DNA of 64,000 nt from Chrysoperla carnea (GCF_905475395.1 NC_058339.1:91956520-92020519), one strand, 5' to 3'. Positions 34,592 through 47,735 are shown, counted from the first letter of the stretch. Numbers and translations are program-made. The notes: generated by a model not told the origin, from the sequence alone.

Positions 34592-35924
34592 CTGCCATCT
34601 ATATCGTAGCATACAATTATGGAACAACATTGGGGAAAACTTCCTTTCACTTTTTCCTGCTTAAAACAATTTGGTTTCATTGGATATTTATCTAAATCCA
34701 TGCACCTAAAAAAGTGAAATGGATCCATATAAGCTTTCCTAATAAGTACCCTACTTTCGAAATTAAAGTAAAAAATAAAAACCTACGATGTTGTCTGCGT
34801 TATGGCCATTGTCAACATTCGTCCTGGTGGAGATATTTGAACATTCACACATTTATATTTCTCACATTTTTCATCTGACGACCACGATTCGCCGATTTGA
34901 TGATCTATACGATTTTCGTCCGTGCAAACTAAAGAAAGATGAAGTGTCTTTAATACTAGAGCTTCTTAATGGAGGTGTCACTTCATCGAATGTAAACAAA
35001 ATGTAACTTCATTGAAAGGATTTAACTTCATCGAATGTAAACAGATATAAATTAAAAATTGAGGAATTAGACCATTGATCACCAAAATTATGGAATTTAA
35101 CACCGTTATATTTTAAGAAGCCTCAGCCATATTTCAACAAGCTATACAGAATGGATCATTTTATTCTCTTATAGCTAATAATTCCTTTTGTAGTTAACCA
35201 ATCAAAAAATAACTTAAATAAATTTGAAGAGTTTGATGGGGGGCATTAAGTATGTTCAGACAACAGGGATTGCTTTAATAGCCAATTTAGAACCTAAATG
35301 GTAGGAAATAGAAAAAAACTTCAAATTAAAAAGTTGATCCTCATAAACAAAACTATCATTTTTCCAAAATTCGTGAGCTTTCGAAAGAAATTCGTCTTAA
35401 AAATGTTTCATTATTGCATTTAATCGTAGGCCAAAATTTCAAGGCAATTAAATTGAGGACTTCTACATGTACGTTTGCCTGTGGTACGTGACTTTCATTT
35501 GAAATTCTAGTTTCAAGGTCATTTGACCTTGATCTTCAAACAATCTATCTGAAGCTAGAACATGATATCTTTAACTTTCTTGTAAATATAAATTATAAAC
35601 AAAATTTGATGCAAACAAACCTTTGGTGACAAGCGATGCCTCTTTTGTATCTTGTACGCCAGAGCCATTCTCTCCAAGTAAATCAGATACATCTGGCTTT
35701 TTGAAAACGGAATTGACTTGTTTGTTCTCGTTCTCAATTAGTAGCTCACCATTGTCAGTCTCATTATCGTCTCTATTTCGATGTCCATTATTATCGTTAG
35801 CTTCAAGTTTCCATGTACGATAAGGATCATATATTCGTTCACTCAATGATCTTTGGATCATAGTGACAAATATGAAATGGAAAATGATAAACTTTAAAAT
35901 ACATTTCATAATTGTGAAAATCAT
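34592..35924 (-). CDS. Gene E: secreted SVWC protein, terminal exon not found
   Basis: Minus-strand exons: 35924-35621, 34928-34787 and 34705-34592. Phases are 1 and 2, as in the other members. Exon 1 encodes a signal peptide (start at MIFTIMK or the Met five codons later) and an unusually long ~75-residue acidic, Asn/Asp/Glu-rich linker. Exon 2 has CTDE, W (GESW) and CEKYKC. Exon 3 has SCMD, NC, FPQCC and VC, completing eight Cys, and ends at a strong donor (GGCAG|GTGAGT) in phase 2. A tail exon is therefore expected but could not be located between 34590 and 32590, where two GTCY copies and a Helitron now sit. Reading through the donor gives an immediate stop after one Arg, which would make a tail-less protein. 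The family is clear and completeness is not. Confidence 0.75.
35175..35310 (+). repeat. Interspersed repeat, family C copy 3
   Basis: 'gtagttaaccaatcaaaaaataac...gagtttgatggggggcat...atgttcag' matches 5850-5960 and 43695-43790. It lies in intron 1 of gene E. Confidence 0.6.
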
Positions 35925-36070
35925 CTTTTGTTCCTAGCTAGCAAACTGACTTACAGCTAACGTTGTCCTGAGTTTTTATCTCAGTAATTTTACAATAATG
36001 CTCATTGATGTTTAAAATAAACTTAGATAGCTCCAACTGCATTGGTCGAGGTAAACTTTAACTGCATATA

Positions 36071-36365
36071 TCAAGGTATATTAAGTTTTGTCCCAAGTTT
36101 GTAACGCTTTTAAGTTTTGATGCGACGAACAAAATATTGGTATAGGTGTTCACAAAATCACCTAATTGGTCCATTTCTGGCTGTACGTCTGTCTGTGAAC
36201 ATGATCTCTCAAAAACAAAAAGATACATCAAGATGAAATTTTTATAGCACGCTTAGTACAAAAATGACGCCGTGAGAAAAAGTTCGTACATGAGCAACAT
36301 AGGCTAATTGGGTACGAGGTCCGTAGGACCCATCTTGTATATCGTTAGAGATAGAAAAAAAGTTA
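36071..36365 (+). mobile_element. GTCY-core element, old 5' half (copy 13)
   Basis: 'aggtatattaagttttgtcccaagtttgtaacgctt ... ggtccgtaggacccatcttgta...gttagagatag' with a reduced gtctgtctgt core. It is just upstream of gene E. Confidence 0.7.
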
Positions 36366-38590
36366 TCCACGTATCGGAGCATTATAAGAAAACCTTTTTC
36401 AATTGTAATAAATTCCTGTTAAGGATGTATGAGCATGACAACAATGTTTGATTTAAAGGCTCAAAATTTGTTTGTAGGTAGTCTTTTACTCAAAGAATAT
36501 GTGGTTAAAATTTCAGCTTAGGTAACCGTGCAAATTTTTAAGAAAAAAGTCATTAAAAATCGATATAAAATACATTGGCTCTTATGGAGGAATCTCAAAA
36601 AACGACATATTTTGGAAGTTTTTGATAATTTTCATTTGGAATGAATGAAAACAAATTTTAAAAAAACTTTTTAATAGAAAGTAAACATATTAGCAATGAA
36701 TTAGAAAAGAAAAAAACTAAGTGTCTCCGTCCATATATGGGATGTAAGAGCAAGGTAGATTAAGGGTTGAAATTATTTTTATCTTATTTTCAACTTTAAT
36801 GATGAATTTTGTTATAACTTCATGAATGTAGACGAAAAATAAGAATAAAATTTTTCGATATGTGTCTTGGTTTTCGAAATATCGAAAGCTAAATAATTAA
36901 ACAAAATTTTCAATTTTCGATATTTTGAAAACTAAGCCAGATATCGTTTAAAAAAAATTTTATTCTTACTTTTCGTCTTATATCGTCAAGTAATAATATA
37001 AATTTATCATCAAAATTGAAAATATCTATTTTTAAATTTGTGCCCCCACTACCATGCTCATAGGTCCTTAAAAAATTAATTATCAAATAAAAAACATAAA
37101 CTTTCCTTTCATTCACTGTCCAAACGTTTTGGTATGAAAATGTACTGCAAATATCAAAATAATTTTAATAATTTTAGATATTTTGGTTTACTTATTTTAT
37201 ATTTTAAGTTATAAAACATGTGCGTGCATTCACTTTGATATGTCGCTGGAAACTAAAATTCAACGTTAAAATGGCGGCCTATTTGTGTCTAGATGGGGTT
37301 GCATTTTGGCTTGTGATAGTTTTTAAGCATGACCACAATGTATCAAATGAATTAGTCGTTGAGTACTTAATTTTTTTTAAGTCATATGACCCGGGCCACA
37401 ATTGGTCACAATGGTAGTACCAATTTTCATAACATCTGGATTCTTATTTTTCTAGTAATTAGTAACTATTTCTTTTTTATGGTAATAAAATCTAAAGTTT
37501 TAAAGCTCTCAGGATCTGCGAAATATGTCATACTTTTTGAACCATCCTTCTTTCCTAGATTTAGTGTTCAGATCTATGTTCATAGTACAATCTATGCGTA
37601 TTGTAAATATTTATTTCATAATTTAAAGTTTAATTGAACTTAATTAGTAATTTAATTATAATTATAGTAATTTAATTACTTTTTTAAATAGTTAAATAAA
37701 AATAATGAAGCCAAATCGTGACGAAATTGAGAAACTACTTGATTACGTGCAAAATGATTATGAATAGAATAATGTGAACAATATTTTTAACAACATTTCC
37801 CTAAATTTTCTTTTTCATAAATTAAAATAGTTGATTTCAAAAAATTGAAATCTTTTTCTGTTTTACGACTTGGATTTAGAAAAACAAACATCATTTTCTA
37901 ACTCTAAAACTGAATGCCTCAAACGATGTAACTTTTCAAATATTCCAAACGTGAGAAAAATTTTCCACCAAACCTTGTTAGTAACATGACCATCGACAAT
38001 TTTTGTGAAAACTATTTTTTACGTAAAATCGATATTTACCAAGATCATTGGATTAATTTCAAAAGTAGGAGATGGTATCCTTTCCTCTATTGGAATTCGT
38101 TTGGAGAAACTCGATTTAAATGTTCTGGGGGCAACACGAACTTACCTTATTTTTTGAACGGTTTCACCTAATGTAAAATTAATTTATGAAATCAATAGGT
38201 CATATCATGTCTAACTTGACATTTCTAATCGATTTCACCTTCGCGTCGTTTTGAAATAGAGAATCTCATTTAAAATTCATTATGTAGTCAGTTATAAGTA
38301 CATACAGGTTAATTTTATTTTTTCTAAGCAAATTATTACAAATTTATGAAAATTACTCTTGAAAGATGTCCCAAACATTTGAATGTCCACTTCAGTTCTC
38401 TCCAAAAATATATCATCTTAAGCTTTTTGTTATCATAAAGGTAAATCTTATTAGTAATTATACAGGATGTCATTAAATTGATCGTGGAAAAGTCCACTAC
38501 GAGATTAAGCTCGTTAAGACGAACCAAAAAGGTCTCTACTGAATTCTGATCTGGTCCGTGATAAGTATACCCACTAGGATCTATAACGAA
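36366..38590. other. No recognisable gene
   Basis: AT-rich sequence. Positions ~36780-36960 and 62690-62770 share 'caactttaatgatgaattttgttataacttcatgaatgta', so at least part is a repeat. Frames of 60-83 codons here have no splice or family support. Confidence 0.35.
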
Positions 38591-38830
38591 GAAGTTATGT
38601 ATTCAAAGATTGTTGCCCATCTTCTTTTAGCAAAACAAAGTTTTATATGTATCTCTATGGTGATATCGGGCAATGACGTCACTCGCCTATATTTTCCTCT
38701 TAGTTTAATTAGTAATTTTAAACGATCACATTTAGCGTAAATTTAAAGATTTTATAAAACCAATTTCACTTTTCTGCCCATGCAGTAAAAAAAAATTTAG
38801 TCAACAAGCTTATTGTAGCTGAAAAAAAAA
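38590..38830 (-). repeat. Interspersed repeat, family D copy 2
   Basis: Its reverse complement matches 2790-3060 through 'gtgacgtcattgcccgatatc' and the neighbouring motifs. Confidence 0.55.
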
Positions 38831-39954
38831 AAAAACATTGTTTCGATATGTAAGCCACGAGATAACCCTTCAAATTCCCATTGTAGTCAAAACAAATATG
38901 CTTGACTATTTTACCATAATGAAACACTCTGTAACTACATGATGTAAATAAGTACACAAATTAGTATATGATGAAAATAAAATTGTTAAAAGCTCTTGTA
39001 AAGTTAACGCCACATAATTATGAGTCATACAATACTTAAGCGTATACTTAAAAATAATAATAAGTAATGAGTGTGTAAATAGTTAGTCGTCATTATCACA
39101 AACACCTGTAGCTGTAGGTAGTGAGTGCTCAATGCTCTTAAAATGGCAATTATCTAGAAAAGGATTAAAATTACAGACACTGAACTTGTGAATTATTACT
39201 AGTTATTATGTCATTTCATATTTGAATGACTCATACAAATAGAAGATTGTACCAACTCACAATGGTGGTAGATTTTATATTAATAAAAATCGATATCGGG
39301 GTTTCAACGGAAATACACGTTTTGAGGGTCCTTGATTCCAAAAAAGTGGTTTTTAAATAATGTTGCGTCCGTCGGTATGTCTGTTACCAAGCTGGAGCCT
39401 TCAATTTTCAACCGATTTTTCTCAAACTCGGTACATAGGTTCAGTTTGGTCATAATTCCAGGCGATTTTTTCCCTAGGTCTTTTTTCAAGGGTACCCCTC
39501 TAAGCCAAAACAGGATTTTTGGTGTTTTATGAAACAGTAATAATTCTTGTCAACGATAAGGAGAGCAATAATTGTAACTATCTTCCTTTTTTATAATTTT
39601 TATCATACCTCACCCAGTCATGATAAAGACATTTTTCTATTTCTAAAACTCTGTCACTGGATAAATTATTATTCATTGATTTGGTTAACTATCTCGGAAA
39701 TTAGGTCTCAGATCGAAATTTGATAATGAGTTTTTTCGTTCGTCTTTGTGAGCTTATTTAGGAAGTCAATAATTCTGTAGTCAATTATGGAACACCTTGT
39801 ATAGGTTGAGGTTTTTCAATTATTCATGTTTTTAATACACACATATACAGGCCACGCAAATATTTTACAACAAATTTTTCCACAAATTTTTCTTTTCATA
39901 CTCATATTGAATAATTTCATGAATTAAACATTTTTACAATATTCTTCTAACATT
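38831..39954. other. No gene; possible repeat at 39300-39540
   Basis: 39355-39500 reads like the 3' region of a retro-type repeat ('gcgtccgtcggtatgtctgttaccaa...ttctcaaactcggtacatagg'). It was not matched elsewhere in the window. Confidence 0.3.
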
Positions 39955-40880
39955 TGATTACTAGTACAGTTAAAGATGTTACACAAAAGGAAAATGAAAG
40001 AAACCGCTCACATTTTGGTAAAACTTCATGGAGTGTTTTTTTTTTGTGCCAAATATCATTAGTAACACATAAGTTAGTGACGCAAATATTTTTATTTGTT
40101 AATAAACAACAAATTGTTATTTCAATGGAACGATCAATGTTAAAGTTGACTTACAATATTAATAAACTAGCTGTGAACTACCCGCTTTGCTGGGCAACAT
40201 CCCCACTTGCACCCCTCCCTCCACATTTCCTTGCGTGGGATAACAGTTTTGTAATGTACTCGTCATGCTCTTTTATTTGATACCCCACTTAGGTATATTT
40301 GTAAATATTCGATAATTCCTTCCCACTTTCTCGCTACACCTTTCTACCCTCCGAAGGTTAAAAGTAGATAAAAACAATAGATCTTTGAAGCTGGTTGTAT
40401 ATCGTGTCAATATTTGAGCTTAATCGATGCACAACTTTTTTAGTTTTTGAAGCATATCCCTTTCAACTCCTATTTCAACCCCTTACTCTACTATAATATG
40501 GATGTATTATACATAAAAACCTTCTTCTTGAATCACTCTATCTATTAAAAAAAACCGCATCAAAATCCGTTGCGTAGTTTCAAAGATTTAAGCGTACATA
40601 GGGACATAGGGACAGAAAAAGCGACTTTGTTTTATAATATGTAGTGATAAGCACCTTGAATTACGTATACTTTATACATATATACAATAATTTTCGATTA
40701 TTTGTAAACTTTAATATTGATCGTTTCATTAAATTAAAAATCTGTTCTTTATTAACGAATAAAAACATTTAACGCTACTAACTTATGTATTACTAAAGAT
40801 GTTTGACTCCTAAGAAACACATCTCATGAGGTTTTAGCAAAACTCGAGTGGTTTCTTTCATTTTCCTTTATTAGCCGATT
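39955..40880. mobile_element. Foldback element split by a Helitron
   Basis: The left arm (39955-40166) and the inverted right arm (40649-40880) share 'gtacagttaaagatgttac...tcattagtaacacataagttagtgacgcaaat...caatgttaaagttgactta' with the element at 9530-10165. The Helitron at 40167-40648 sits between them. Confidence 0.65.
40167..40648 (-). mobile_element. Helitron (Lep1-like), complete copy 3
   Basis: The minus strand runs from near TATCACTACATATTATAAAA to the CTAG end at 40167-40170, with the same 3' hairpin as copy 2. It is inserted before an A/T step inside the foldback element, as expected for Helitrons. Confidence 0.85.
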
Positions 40881-42440
40881 TTTGCAACATATTTTACTGT
40901 ACTATACATATAATATACACGGTTTACCTTTTTTGATGAAAGGATATTTTCTAAAATACTTTTTTCTTGGGGAGAGGGGGGGGGGGTTAATTCATGATAC
41001 AAACTATACAGTTTTATTAAATAGGAGCCTCGAAGAGAATTACTAAAAATAAATAATTCACATGTTCTAAATGCGTAGGGATAAAAATTTCGTATATTCT
41101 CTGTCATATTTTATCAAGTTCAAGAAGTACATGGGAGAAAATTTTTTCGATGCTTTGCCGTCATATTTTTTAATCAAAAAGCTTACGTATACAGTCATTC
41201 TAAACAATGCATCCAGATTTCTCCATTAATAGTTAAAAAATGATATTCAGACAAAAAATTTTATGCTTGTAGAATTTTTTTCGAATTATAAAATTTTTTT
41301 AAGTGTACCCACAAAAGTAGCTTTTAATAAACTTAAGTCGATATTGCCAAACAAAGATATTTCTAAAAGACCAAAGACTTTTGGTCTTAAAGTCTTATGT
41401 GTGGACTGTAGATGAGGGTTTATTGACGACTTGAGCGCATTTACTGTTCGTTTAATCAATGATGAAACATGAATTTTTTCGTTTGTGATTAAGGTCTAAA
41501 AGAATAAAGGAGGACAATAAACTTTAAATGTTTTTCTATGTATTTTCGTTCAAGTAAGGCGGATGCAAGTGCACCCATTTTGCACCCCGCACCTAGCGCT
41601 CATGAACTGTATAGTAAAGTTCATGATGTGAGTATAGTTTTATATAAAATAAACACAGTACTTACAAGTACAAGTACACGTACCGTAGAAGATCATTAAA
41701 TATAATATATCGCATCGTTATGTTTTATATTTATTTATGTTGCTTGGATATACGGGTAGAGTAGGCACAGAGATATAAAACTTACAAGAATTAAAACAGA
41801 CAAGACAACCAACCATATTATGTATTACTAGTTGCATATACAATATACTTATAATACAAATATTATATTACAATATTCACTACTATGTGATTTCAAGATT
41901 ATAGGTCTGACTAAATTCAGGCAGAGTTTAAGTTTTAGTTATAGACTGGGAAACAATGACACAAAGTTTCAAATTATTTTTTCTTTACCTGTTAATAGAT
42001 CAAATTACGTAATTAATTAAAGTTAGACGATGGTTTCAAGGTTTGTTGGTACGGCGTAGTCAAATAATGATTAAAATAATTTGTCAGAAATGATATTTTA
42101 TTTGTCAATATGCAATTTTTTAAGTGAAAACTTCTTTTGGCACGTAAAGTATTTTTTATGTGTACCAAAATCATAGAACTCGCGTCATCCTCACCTAATC
42201 ATCACTGTCATAGTCACCATACATTCCACATTGAAAACATCGGTTTTCGCCCGATCACTGAAGTTTAGTAACATTGAGCAATACGATTAAAACAGTGAAT
42301 AAGCCGGAAAATATGTAGGAAAGTTTGGAAACAGCAGATAGCAGGAAAGTTGGGAAACAGCACCTATTTTAATGAAACTTTTTGTAACGTGTTTATAGAA
42401 TCCCAAAGAACATTCAGCTAATCTAGTCATAGGTGAGAAT
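40881..42440. other. No recognisable gene
   Basis: A G-rich run at ~40976-40987. A patch at 41560-41610 ('gcaagtgcacccattttgcaccccgcacctagcg') has an inverted relative at 51900-51945. Otherwise AT-rich. Confidence 0.35.
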
Positions 42441-42930
42441 AAGGCCCCAGCGGGGGTGTATGAAGTCCAAAATGATTTTGAAATGGATTGTCATTTAGTA
42501 TTTTTGGTCGTTAAATACGAACCTGATGTCAGATTGGCACAAGAACGGCAAACTAAGTATGTATTGTCAAAACTGGTTTCGAATACGATGTTTGATAACA
42601 TATTATGCCAAGTCTTCCGTAATTGGTCAATTTTTTGCCAAGAATTAAGGTTTTTTTACACACAATCGGCACAAAAAAAACACACATAAAATATTTTTTT
42701 TGGCACAAATAAGGATTAAAAATTGACGTTGGAAATACTAAATTTTACATTTACACAATTATATTAAGCTATTAGAAGTTTGTAGTTGCAACATTTTCGT
42801 GCTATTTTTTCCACAAAACGTGACAGAATTCATGAAATTTAACGTCGGATTCGTATTCAACGTCCGAAAATATCTACTAGATGACAATGTTAAGCCAAAA
42901 CAAGCATTTCAAAAATTGTGGTCTTCATAT
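42440..42930. repeat. Inverted-repeat element, family J
   Basis: The left part ('ttgtcatttagta...aatacgaacctgatgtcagattggcac') and the inverted right part ('cggattcgtattcaacgtccgaaaatatctactagatgacaatgttaagcc') are arms of one element. A further copy lies at 63830-64000. Confidence 0.5.
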
Positions 42931-43690
42931 ACCCGCGCTTGGTCCTTATATGCCTCACCTACGACTTGATAAAGTTGGCTGTTCCTCGGGATCCCATATC
43001 AAAATATTACAAAACTTTTATTAAATCAATGCTGATGTCCAACTTTTCCATACATCTCGACTTATTAACTTTACTAGATCTAAAATGATAAACCATTCAT
43101 AATTCCAAATGTTTCAAACTAAAGAAACAAAATAAAACACTAAATCTTTAGACAACGATCAGCAGGGAGACAAATTTTCTCAGTACCTGCAATTAAAATT
43201 TTTTTACATATTTTATGTTTATCTTTATGACGTCATAAATACAACAACAATAAAAACATGCTTACGCAATACTTAAAAATATAAATGTCTTGATACTTTG
43301 ATATTCATAATATAATTTATTTAAACAGTGCACATATAAGTTTTGTAGTATATTTTAAATTAAATTAATATTAAAACATGGAAAATGTTTAAATGCAACC
43401 AATAATACTTATAACTATAATAATTTCAATGTAAGCTAACTTAAACGAAGCGAGACGTAGCGAACCGTAGCGTACGTTACGTAGAGGAAACTACTTATAA
43501 GATATAAGCTACAATAAATAGGAACTACTTTATTAATGTGACATCCGTAAAAAATTATACATACCTGAATAAATATTTAAAATATTTTCAGTATATTTTA
43601 TAGAACTACAGGTACTACACACTACCAGTGAGATTAATTATACTTATATTTACATATATCAAAGGATATTAATTATATACATAGCTCGTT
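42931..43690. other. No recognisable gene
   Basis: AT-rich. A small tandem-like patch 'gaagcgagacgtagcgaaccgtagcgtacg' at ~43447. No coding signal. Confidence 0.35.
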
Positions 43691-43694
43691 TTGT

Positions 43695-43795
43695 AGTTAA
43701 CCAATCAATAAAACTTTAAACAAAACCTGCAGAGTTTGATTGGGGACATTATGTTCTGGCATCAGATTGGATCTAGTTCTCCGGGTAGGACGTAT
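43695..43795 (+). repeat. Interspersed repeat, family C copy 4
   Basis: 'gtagttaaccaatcaataaaac...gagtttgattggggacattatgttc...gttctccggg' matches the other family C copies. It is truncated directly by a GTCY element. Confidence 0.6.
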
Positions 43796-43797
43796 CG

Positions 43798-43976
43798 TGT
43801 ACGGTATCGTGTCCACAGACGGACGGACGGACGGACGGACAACCGGAAATGGATTAATTAGGTGATTCTATGAACACCTATACCAAAAATTTTTTCGTAG
43901 CATCAATATTTTTAAGCGTTACAAACTTGGGACGAAACTTAATATACTATGTATATTACATATATACATGGTATAA
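43798..43976 (-). mobile_element. GTCY-core element, 5' fragment (copy 14)
   Basis: It runs from the (GGAC)5 core to the 5' terminus 'tatatacatggtata'. The remainder is missing. Confidence 0.75.
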
Positions 43977-43984
43977 TAACAATA

Positions 43985-44095
43985 AACACTTTTCGATAAA
44001 AAAATTCTAAACCTAAACAAATTTCATGAGAAATACGTAGCATCTGGTTATCAGATGGATGAATTTTGACCTTAAACCATCTCCTGTACTATAAA
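43985..44095 (-). repeat. Arm of the inverted-terminus element seen at 14818-15841
   Basis: 'aaatttcatgagaaatacgtagcatctggttatcagatgg...gaccttaaaccatctcctgtact' matches the right arm at 15770-15841. Confidence 0.5.
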
Positions 44096-44519
44096 ATTTT
44101 TTATTTTATTTAATAATACTAGTACACTTGAATAGACAGAGAGACAACGTGTTAGTTTAAACTTTATATTAAGTTTTCAAAAGAAAACTTGAGCATACCA
44201 CACCAAAACGTTTGTGAGCTATAGAACATCGAAAGCGCATACTAAAAACATAGAAATTTACCCAAGGGATCAAAAACAATTGAAATACATGAATGCGAAG
44301 TCATTTTATCAGGTCATGGTCGTGAACCGTTTGTTCTGTGTTGGTTGTCAAAACCGTAAGTTTTTATTTTATAATATTATCATAAATTTAAATAATTTAA
44401 CAGTCAATGTTGTTAGAATATAACTTCTAGAATAACATCTACAATATTTTCTATTTTACTGTTTCTATGTTAGCTTTCTATTATATTTAAGTGTTTTTAC
44501 TTCGTAAATTTTTTAACAA

Positions 44520-44735
44520 AAATTATACAGGGTTATTCAATAAGATATTACCACGTAAATGGGAGATATTTGAAAATGAACCAAAAAATTTGAAATTTTA
44601 TTTATCAATTAATCATCCTTTTATACCTTTTGTGAAAAATTCATATCGATTCTCTGAACGGTTTTTGAGAAATGAACTATCGAAGTCAGTGTTTCTACCA
44701 AATAAGGTTTTCATTTTCATGCACAGTTCTTAATT
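44520..44735 (-). repeat. Interspersed repeat with CCCTGTATA end
   Basis: Inverted relative of 3170-3335. The minus strand ends ...aataaccctgtataat. Confidence 0.55.
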
Positions 44736-45341
44736 ATACCATGTATATATGAAATATACATAGTATATTAAGTTTCTTCCCAAGTTTGTAACGCCCTAAA
44801 ATAATATATATTTTATGTACGTGATGCTAGGAAAAAAATGTTGTCATAGGTGTTCATCACCTAATTAATCCATTTCCGGTTGTCTGTCCGTCCGTCCGTC
44901 CGTCTGTGGACACGATAACTCAAAAACGAAAAAAGATATCGAGCTGAAATTTTTACAGCGTACTCAGGACGTAAAAAGTGAGGTCAAGTTCGTAAATGAG
45001 CATCATAGGTCAATTGGGTCTTGGGTCCGTAGGACCCATCTTGTAAACCGTTAGAGATAGAACAAAAGTTTAAATGTAATAAATGTTTCTTATAAAAAAA
45101 TAAAAAACTTTTGTTTGAAACATTTTTTGTAAACATCACTGTTTACCCACGAGGGCGTTAATTAGGTGCAAATTTTATAGTATGTATTAATATAGGAATA
45201 TCAGTTGTGTGTGTGTCTATTTAAAAGTGAATATCTTTTGTTATTTACGTGACGTCAAAAAAACAAACGATTGCGCATCAACACTGTCTATACATGGTAT
45301 TTCAACAATTACCTCAGTCAATTGTTTGTTTTCACTTGTTT
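44733..45341 (+). mobile_element. GTCY-core element, full-length copy 15 (subfamily b)
   Basis: This is the best full-length subfamily-b copy, with both ends, a (GTCC)4 core and 'tttacgtgacgtcaaaaaaac'. It has a ~15-bp insertion near 44810. Confidence 0.9.
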
Positions 45342-47735
45342 TGATATGATTTTCAAGCTTAAAAGTTGAGGAATATTGATAAAAGATTTTTATGTAAATG
45401 GTAAAACATTTTTAAAAGCACTTATTGACTAAAAAAACCAACATTTATTACGATTTCTTCATTTACCTACAGGTAAAGAGGGCTGTTTTCAATAAGTAAG
45501 TTATCGTAAATCATACAGAGATTCGACTTTAAATATATAGATAAGGCGTATTAATTATTTGGTATCGAAAAGCCTTAATCCAAAAATGTAGACAACAATA
45601 AATTTTTTTATAAAGAGTCGTAATTTAGTCTTAATCTTCATTTAAAGTATTGCGGCTGTCACGTGACTAGTCAACTAGACAACTAGGCAATTTGTATGAT
45701 GTAAATGTAAAAAAATGCTCTAAAAATATCGAAAAAGCATCAAAAACCAAAATTTTTTTGTTTTGAAAAGCGCGTTAACATAATTTTTTTTTGCATAAAC
45801 AGAATCTGTAATAACTTTTCATCATGATGAAAACTTTTTTGAAGCTCATGCACCGATTAATGTTTGTACAATTAACATTATTGTGAGTTCTTCCATAAGG
45901 TACTGTGTTAAAAATTACTATTTTTAATTGAAGTAATTCAAAATTTTGCCCTACAAGAGACCCCAAAACTGTGTTTATTGTGATCAAAGGACTGTGAACT
46001 ACTATCATTTACCGCGAAAAAACAACATTCAACGTACTTGCTCAAATAGTCGAACCACTTTAAAGAAATTTACATTTTATCATTTCAGAAAATATGATTC
46101 AAAATACGATTTTATTTTAGAAAATTCTAGATTAAAATTACCAAATACATTTTACCTTTATAAAATAACACAAAGAATCAAGTTTTCGATTCTGATTGAA
46201 CAAAAAAAAAAAAGATCGGATTATCAAAAAAACACTCGAAAGTGTATGAGATTTCGTTTCAAATTGTCATCGGCCTCACACTCATACTTAAGCCCAAACC
46301 CACACGTCTTTCAAAATGAACATTTTGGTTACTCAAGATTATTTTGTTAAAAAATGACAATATCAAATATATAAATTCTCAAGAGAGTAGGAGGTGGATT
46401 AGAACTGTTGAAAAAGGCTTTTACAAACATATTCGAGATGGATTCCTGTTGAAAAATTAGCATTATACTTTCCTTCATTCCCAAGGGGTCGGATATTGGA
46501 GACTCTATTGGTTATTGCTTAATTCATAAGAGGCTATAAGAAAACTTTAAAAAGAATAAGTATTGTCGTCAAAAGCTCAATAAAAACAAAAGGAAAATAA
46601 AATACTGTCCAAATCATTGCAGGAAAATACTGTCCAAATGATTTTTAGAATTATACAGTTTTTAAGTTGACATATGCTTGAAAGTCGAAAAATAACTTTT
46701 GTCGAAATTTCAAGTGAAAAATTTTGGGTGTGTAGGCGCACATCTTATGCAGAAATTAAACTAGACCTAGAATTCAAGCTCAATGAAAAGTTCACTCTAC
46801 TCCGTTCAGCACGTTAATATCTTTTAATCGAAAGATAAACACTTACTTAAAATTAGAAAGTCGTAATTGATTAAGAAAGTAACATTTCTTGTTCGAAACA
46901 TTTTTCCGTAAACCGTACAGCTAAGACAAAAACGGATTGACTTGTCTTACCTAAAATTTTTTTTTTTTTTTTGTATCAAAACTGTTATTTCGTATAATTG
47001 CATCTGCGAAACTAGAACCTAACTCTTTTAGAAGAAAAAATTCCATTAAATACCCCAAAAGTGGTTTGTTTTTCTACAAAGACCATTTTTATTCAAATTA
47101 ACTATCAATTACTGTCTAAGCTATTTGATTTACAAAAAAATGTTTCAAACAAAAGATGTTTGCTTATTTATAAAAAAACAATTTTGTAATTTAAAGTGTT
47201 CATTTTATGTTTGTCACTTATGATTCAGAGTGAGGTTTTAATTGAACCTGAAAACTTAGATCGAATCCGACGCCGGTCTTGTATATTGTCACATCAGATT
47301 TGTTTCAAGTTTTTAAAAAAGCCTAAGTATAATGAAAATATTCTTTGAACGTCGCACATGCAAGACATTTCGATTACTTAATAATGGGCATAGAAGTTAC
47401 AGAAACATAATCTATCCCGGCGAGTGATCCATTTAACCCTATAAATAGATTTCTTTTTATGATACAAAGGCATTGTTGTATAATGATAACAATATTTGTT
47501 ATATTCGAAAAGTAAATGTATCATATATTTTCTCTTTGTTCCTTTCAACAACCCTTCCCACCGACTAAACTCACACGAAAATTTTATAATTTTATGAGAA
47601 CAATCTAAAAACCTTAAATGAAACCGCTGTTTTTATGATAAAATCTGTATAAATTAACAAGTAAACAAACGAACTGTCGAAATTTTCGAATGATTCATGT
47701 CGCATCGTTGCAAACAATTCAAAGAAAATTATAAT
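45342..47735. other. No firm gene
   Basis: The plus frame 45946-46350 (134 codons) starts with a C-x2-C and a YYHLPRK segment, faintly like a THAP zinc finger. It lacks the conserved Trp and the later C-x2-H, so it is not called. The rest is AT-rich DNA with HINE-like scraps at 46890-47160. Confidence 0.3.

Noticed and set aside
45946-46350. 134-codon plus frame starting with a CxxC and a histidine-rich segment, considered as a THAP zinc finger
   Set aside because: The invariant Trp and the second C-x2-H pair are missing, and no splice partners or transposase follow.
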